Below are positions 60,582 through 64,000 of a stretch of 64,000 bases of DNA, in pieces. Below the pieces are notes generated by a model. It ran no database searches. It saw only the letters and a program-made list of their open reading frames with translations, and had not been told where the DNA came from. The stretch is from Vibrio porteresiae DSM 19223. Lineage in GTDB: Bacteria > Pseudomonadota > Gammaproteobacteria > Enterobacterales > Vibrionaceae. The stretch covers positions 1,488,001 through 1,552,000 of the forward strand of contig NZ_AP024895.1 of the NCBI RefSeq assembly GCF_024347055.1, in the 5' to 3' direction. The position numbers and the translations under genes were made by a program. Position 1 is the stretch's first letter; each line of letters starts with the position of its first letter.

Positions 60582-62564
60582 ATGTCTTTAGTTTCTCGAA
60601 TTATTGGTGGTTTCTCTATCTTAATCATCTTTTTGTTGGTGTTGGTAGGGGTGAGCTACTTTTCCGTCAACAAGATTGATACGGACATTTCAGAGGTGAC
60701 CCGTGTCACCTTGCCGTTGTCTAAATCGGTGACCTTATTAAAAACCGATGTACTACAACAAAATAACTACGTGGTGAGTGTGTTTACCGTAGAAAGTGCA
60801 GCTCAAATCGACGCTCTTCAGGCGAGTTTTAACAAGCTAAATGAGAGTATCGATAACACGCTGAGTACCATTGGTCAGTCGTCTTTGAACCGCGATGGCG
60901 CTTTTTCAGAAGACATCAGTCAGATCAGTCAACTACGTACCAGTTATGCTGCCGCTGCGAAAGCATTAATGGACATTCGCCGCGCCAGTTTGGCCAACGA
61001 CAAACAAATTGATGCTGATTTAAAAGTGATGAGTAATACTGAGCGTCGTCTCACTTATTACCTCAATAAGTACACATCCGACCGTTACTCCGATCCGCAA
61101 TTCAAACTCACTATGGTCGGGATGGAGCGTGAAACTAAGCGGGTATTGACTGGGTTTAACGCGTATTTGGTCGGGCGAGATTTTAATGATCTCACCAAAC
61201 GTCTCGATGGGATGGATGTGGTGATCAAAAACCGTTTTAACGATATCAATAATTACGATACCGATATTGGTAAGGTGTTTAGCTTGATGATCAATCCCTT
61301 ACTGGATGAGATCAAAAAACCTGATGGTTTGTATGCCTTGTACAAAAAGCGTCATGATTTAAAAAGCCAAACCGATAAAAACATGAATATTATTCGTGAT
61401 ACGACGGCCGCCATGCAGGTCTCTGTCGATAAGTTTATTGAACAGGCTGATAACGTAGTGGCGCAAGCACGTGATAGCAGTTCTAAAAGCATCGGTTTGA
61501 TTAAGCAGAGCATGGTCATCATTAGTGCGATAGCCTTGGTGATTGCCATCTTTGTGCCGACATGGATTGCCGGTTGGGTGAAGAAAGCCATCTACAACTT
61601 CAAACAGAGTTTGATGCAGATGACCAAAGGCGACCTAACAGTGCAATTTCAGCAATCGACCAAAGATGAGTTTGGTGAGTTGGGCAATTATCTCAATGGC
61701 TTGGCTAATAACCTACGTGATACCTTCAAAGGGCTTAGCCGCTCAGCCCAAGAGCTTTCGCAAGTGGCGGACAGTAACTCACTGATCAGTAACCAAACCA
61801 CTTCAGCGGTATCTAGCCAACGTTCATTATTGGAATCAACCGCATCGGCGATGACCGAGATGGAAAGCTCGGTTGCCGAAGTGGCACAGCGTGCTCAAGA
61901 TACCATGATGGCGGCAGAGCAAGCACATGACCAGACCCAAGAAGTGGGCAAGAGTATCAAACAAGCGATTGATAATATTCGCGAACAAGCTCAGCAAATT
62001 GAGAAAACTTCAAAAACAGCGCTAGAGCTTAACGAATATGGGGTGAAGATCGACAGTATCATCGAAACCATTCAAGACATTGCAGAACAAACCAACCTAT
62101 TAGCATTGAACGCGGCAATCGAAGCGGCTCGTGCTGGCGAACAGGGACGTGGGTTTGCGGTGGTGGCCGATGAAGTGCGTAACTTGGCCAGTCGAACCAA
62201 AAAATCCACCGAAGAGATCCAGAGCATGATTGAAATCATGCAAAAATTGATTCGCGCGGTGGTGGATGTCATTAATGTCAACGTGAGCAAGAATGATTCC
62301 AATATTGCCGTGGCAGAGCAAGCGGACAACGGGCTGGTTCAGATGAGTTCTTTGATTGGGCAGATCGTGGAAATGAACATGCAAATAGCGACGGCAACCG
62401 AAGAGCAAAGCTCAACAGCGAAAGAGATCAGCCAAAGTGTGGTGCATATCAGTGATTCGGCAGAAGAGACTGCACGCGGTGCAATCAGTAATGCTGAGTC
62501 GAGTGACACCTTGAAAGCGCAAGCCAGAACACAGCTGGGATTAATTGAGAAATTCCGCGTTTAG
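60582..62564 (+). CDS. Methyl-accepting chemotaxis protein with large helical sensor, paired with a binding protein
   Basis: This 660-aa chemoreceptor has TM1 (about 8-28), a periplasmic domain of some 270 residues that is almost purely helical (like HBM or long 4-helix sensors) and TM2 (about 310-330). HAMP and the signalling domain follow, with tip EQTNLLALNAAIEAARAGEQ. It differs from the Cache-type receptors in the window. A GGAGTAACAGG ribosome site precedes the ATG. It lies 44 bases behind a periplasmic sugar-binding protein gene in the same direction, so the binding protein probably docks on this receptor. That is inference from position. It ends IEKFRV, no CheR tether. Confidence 0.92.
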   Translation: MSLVSRIIGGFSILIIFLLVLVGVSYFSVNKIDTDISEVTRVTLPLSKSVTLLKTDVLQQNNYVVSVFTVESAAQIDALQASFNKLNESIDNTLSTIGQSSLNRDGAFSEDISQISQLRTSYAAAAKALMDIRRASLANDKQIDADLKVMSNTERRLTYYLNKYTSDRYSDPQFKLTMVGMERETKRVLTGFNAYLVGRDFNDLTKRLDGMDVVIKNRFNDINNYDTDIGKVFSLMINPLLDEIKKPDGLYALYKKRHDLKSQTDKNMNIIRDTTAAMQVSVDKFIEQADNVVAQARDSSSKSIGLIKQSMVIISAIALVIAIFVPTWIAGWVKKAIYNFKQSLMQMTKGDLTVQFQQSTKDEFGELGNYLNGLANNLRDTFKGLSRSAQELSQVADSNSLISNQTTSAVSSQRSLLESTASAMTEMESSVAEVAQRAQDTMMAAEQAHDQTQEVGKSIKQAIDNIREQAQQIEKTSKTALELNEYGVKIDSIIETIQDIAEQTNLLALNAAIEAARAGEQGRGFAVVADEVRNLASRTKKSTEEIQSMIEIMQKLIRAVVDVINVNVSKNDSNIAVAEQADNGLVQMSSLIGQIVEMNMQIATATEEQSSTAKEISQSVVHISDSAEETARGAISNAESSDTLKAQARTQLGLIEKFRV

Positions 62565-62588
62565 ATATCATTGAGAGTACCCGTGTGA

Positions 62589-62618
62589 ACAAAGGGAGCT
62601 AAATGAGCTCCCTTTTTG
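62589..62618 (+). terminator. Rho-independent terminator after the binding protein/chemoreceptor pair
   Basis: A 10-bp perfect stem AAAGGGAGCT/AGCTCCCTTT (62591-62600 and 62606-62615), loop AAATG, then T's. Confidence 0.93.
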
Positions 62619-62674
62619 TTTCCCTTGTTCTTCTGTGTTAAATTATAAAAATCAAAAAGTTATAAGGATATAAA

Positions 62675-63142
62675 ATGAAGCTTGAACACAGAGCCTTTCT
62701 TAATGAATATCTCGCGACCCTGACATTAAGTGAGCGAGAGGCCATTCCTAAAGTCGCTGCCGAATACTTTTGTGCCGATGAATACAATGCCAATGAGTGC
62801 GCGCGGCTAATCAATGCAGGCATTAAAACTGCCACGTGCAGTTTAAAACAGGGGTATGACGCCGAAAATGAACCACTACCTCAAGTTGGGCAACTGCTGG
62901 TGGTGCTGGATTGGCAACAAAATCCTATCTGTATCGTAGAAAACACCAAAGTGGCGGTGTGCGAATTCGGTGATGTAGACGCCGAGTTTGCTGCCAAGGA
63001 AGGGGAAGGGGATCGCACCTATGAGTGGTGGCGTAACGCTCATCTAAACTTCTTCCACAATTATGCTCAGGAACTGGGCTGTGAATTTAATGATCATTCG
63101 TACATAGTGCAAGAGTGGTTCCAAAAGGTTTATCCCCGTTAA
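62675..63142 (+). CDS. ASCH domain protein (DUF984-type)
   Basis: This 155-aa soluble protein belongs to the ASCH (PUA-like beta barrel) group. Markers are the basic/threonine strand INAGIKTATCSLKQGYD (about 47-63), the core VGQLLVVLDWQQNPICIVENTKV (about 69-91) and the EGEGDRTYEWWRNAHLNFF segment (about 110-128). Size fits the longer DUF984 type rather than the 103-aa YqfB amidohydrolase. ASCH proteins bind RNA or modified nucleosides; its own role is not known. AAGGAT is the ribosome site. It is monocistronic. Confidence 0.86.
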   Translation: MKLEHRAFLNEYLATLTLSEREAIPKVAAEYFCADEYNANECARLINAGIKTATCSLKQGYDAENEPLPQVGQLLVVLDWQQNPICIVENTKVAVCEFGDVDAEFAAKEGEGDRTYEWWRNAHLNFFHNYAQELGCEFNDHSYIVQEWFQKVYPR

Positions 63143-63446
63143 TGACTAAAGCCGCTAGGCGTCTTTCCCATCATAGAATTCTCTTCTTTTTCATGGAATA
63201 TCATCGTTAAACCGAGATATTCCATCGACCACTGACACTTTCTTACTCTGCAATAAGCGCTGCTGAACTTGATTTTTTAACGCCATCGAACAGGGTTGAT
63301 AGTGTGTTAATTCCCTTATTTAAAGTGTTATTTGATAGGTATCTCGGTATCTAACGATAAAGGTGTGAACAACACCAAATCAATCTATTTCCTTGTATAC
63401 CATACGTTATGAGGTGAATACCCATGCTTTTTTAAGGTGAATTATT
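63143..63446. promoter_or_regulatory. Intergenic region before the PAS-domain gene
   Basis: About 300 bases. A 10-bp perfect stem ATGGAATATC/GATATTCCAT (63193-63202 and 63216-63225) with a 13-base loop lies about 50 bases past the ASCH stop and may end that transcript. A GGTGT/ACACC hairpin is near 63361-63376. The AAGGTG ribosome site for the small ORF is at 63434-63439. Confidence 0.5.
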
Positions 63447-63512
63447 ATGGCAATGATTCAGGAAGAATTGGCGTTAAATGGAGTGGGGAACGATGACATT
63501 GCATGCGCGTAA
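63447..63512 (+). CDS. Possible 21-aa upstream ORF overlapping the PAS-domain gene
   Basis: ATG 63447 with AAGGTG at 8 bases encodes MAMIQEELALNGVGNDDIACA and ends at TAA 63510-63512. It overlaps the start of the PAS-domain gene by 20 bases in another frame, so it could couple or modulate its translation. The peptide is acidic and shows no known family. It may also be chance. Confidence 0.35.
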   Translation: MAMIQEELALNGVGNDDIACA

Positions 63513-64000
63513 CCAGCATACGCGTCTTTATCGTATTGCGAGATTGTTTGTTGTGTCATATGGGGTGCTGACGCTCTTAACTCTATTGCTCTACAAGCTG
63601 GTGGATTTACCTGGGTTAAAGGCTGTATTAGTTCAGGATAATGCTTTCTACAATGCGCTGGCTCAGGAGGATTTTGAGCATTGGAGTGATGATATTTCGC
63701 TGATTTATCTGGTGGCTAATCTATTAATGGGTACCTGTCTTGTGTTTGTCGCCTGGTATGTGGTTTCGCTAGCCATGCGTCGCGAAGCGGCTCAGTTAGA
63801 TCTTGTCATGGAGCGGGAGAAGTTTCGTATCGTCGCCGATTTTACTTATGACTGGGAGTTTTGGATGGCTCCCTCGGGGGAATTCATCTATATGTCGCCA
63901 GCCTGTGAACGTATCACGGGCTATTCGATTGAGGAATTTACTCAAGATAGTCATTTACTTGAGCGTTTAATTCACCCTGATGATTACGACGAGGTGGTAC
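63493..64000 (+). CDS. PAS-domain membrane sensor protein, 3' end cut by window
   Basis: The first 169 residues are in the window. TM1 (about 16-38) and TM2 (about 75-97) enclose a short periplasmic loop of about 35 residues. A PAS domain starts near 110: KFRIVADFTYDWEFWM, then GEFIYMSPACERITGYSIEEF and a HPDDYDEVV close. PAS domains of this type usually precede a histidine kinase, diguanylate cyclase or EAL output, which lies beyond the window end. The ATG at 63493 has GGAG and GGGG just upstream; an ATG at 63478 is an alternative. The frame is open to the end. Confidence 0.8.
   Translation, partial: MTLHARNQHTRLYRIARLFVVSYGVLTLLTLLLYKLVDLPGLKAVLVQDNAFYNALAQEDFEHWSDDISLIYLVANLLMGTCLVFVAWYVVSLAMRREAAQLDLVMEREKFRIVADFTYDWEFWMAPSGEFIYMSPACERITGYSIEEFTQDSHLLERLIHPDDYDEVV

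Noticed and set aside
1..64000. tRNA, rRNA, CRISPR array, insertion sequence or integron cassettes
   Set aside because: No tRNA T-arm signatures, direct-repeat arrays, transposase or integrase genes, or long repeats were seen by eye; a tRNA scan could not be run.

Overview
The window reads as about 64 kb of a Vibrio chromosome (the large one, judged by its housekeeping content). The evidence is a near-complete norspermidine pathway with the fused 2,4-diaminobutyrate aminotransferase/decarboxylase typical of Vibrionaceae, Vibrio-type families (DUF2913, DUF2982, a CosR-like regulator beside a BCCT carrier), many chemoreceptors, and gammaproteobacterial proteins (NrdA/NrdB, GyrA, AspC, RsuA, RadD) close to their E. 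coli counterparts. From memory, the blocks rplY-to-gcvR and nrdA/gyrA-to-asnS follow V. cholerae gene order; I could not run a comparison.

Layout. 1-3.2 kb: a truncated iron/cobalamin-type ABC importer and a DUF4282 membrane protein. 3.5-7.1 kb: rplY, a family 2 glycosyltransferase with a strong terminator, and a lone, very AT-rich gene for an SMC-like ATPase with a C-terminal TOPRIM nuclease, which looks like acquired phage defence. 7.5-16.1 kb: a PepSY / response regulator / sensor kinase operon, radD, rsuA, bcr, DUF2913 and an SDR/DUF2867 protein. 16.7-22.3 kb: an ABC ATPase / FtsX permease / lipocalin-like operon, then nhaA. 22.3-28.3 kb: an unusually long structured leader, then the three norspermidine genes. 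28.4-33 kb: a chemoreceptor, a GcvR-like ACT protein, a CinA-like protein and a small hypothetical gene.

33-45.8 kb: yfaE-nrdB-nrdA on the minus strand with tandem NrdR boxes and a perfect DnaA box upstream of nrdA, then ubiG, gyrA, a 59-aa gene missed by length cut-offs, a 90-bp palindromic repeat, ribA, an L,D-transpeptidase, a glyoxalase-type hydrolase and a DUF2982 protein. 46-53.3 kb: a small basic protein, cosR, a BCCT osmolyte carrier and two tandem chemoreceptors of identical length (627 aa). 53.4-59.1 kb: a DnaQ-like exonuclease with a cNMP/CBS/nucleotidyltransferase protein, aspC and asnS. 59.6-64 kb: a sugar-binding protein paired with a chemoreceptor but no transporter, an ASCH protein, and the start of a PAS-domain membrane sensor cut by the window end.

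No rRNA, tRNA, CRISPR array, insertion sequence or integrase was recognised. The best candidates for something undescribed are the solitary ATPase-TOPRIM gene (5195-7132) and the leader before the norspermidine genes (22341-22926), which combines a 17-codon ORF with a strong ribosome binding site, a chain of hairpins and a terminator-like stem.
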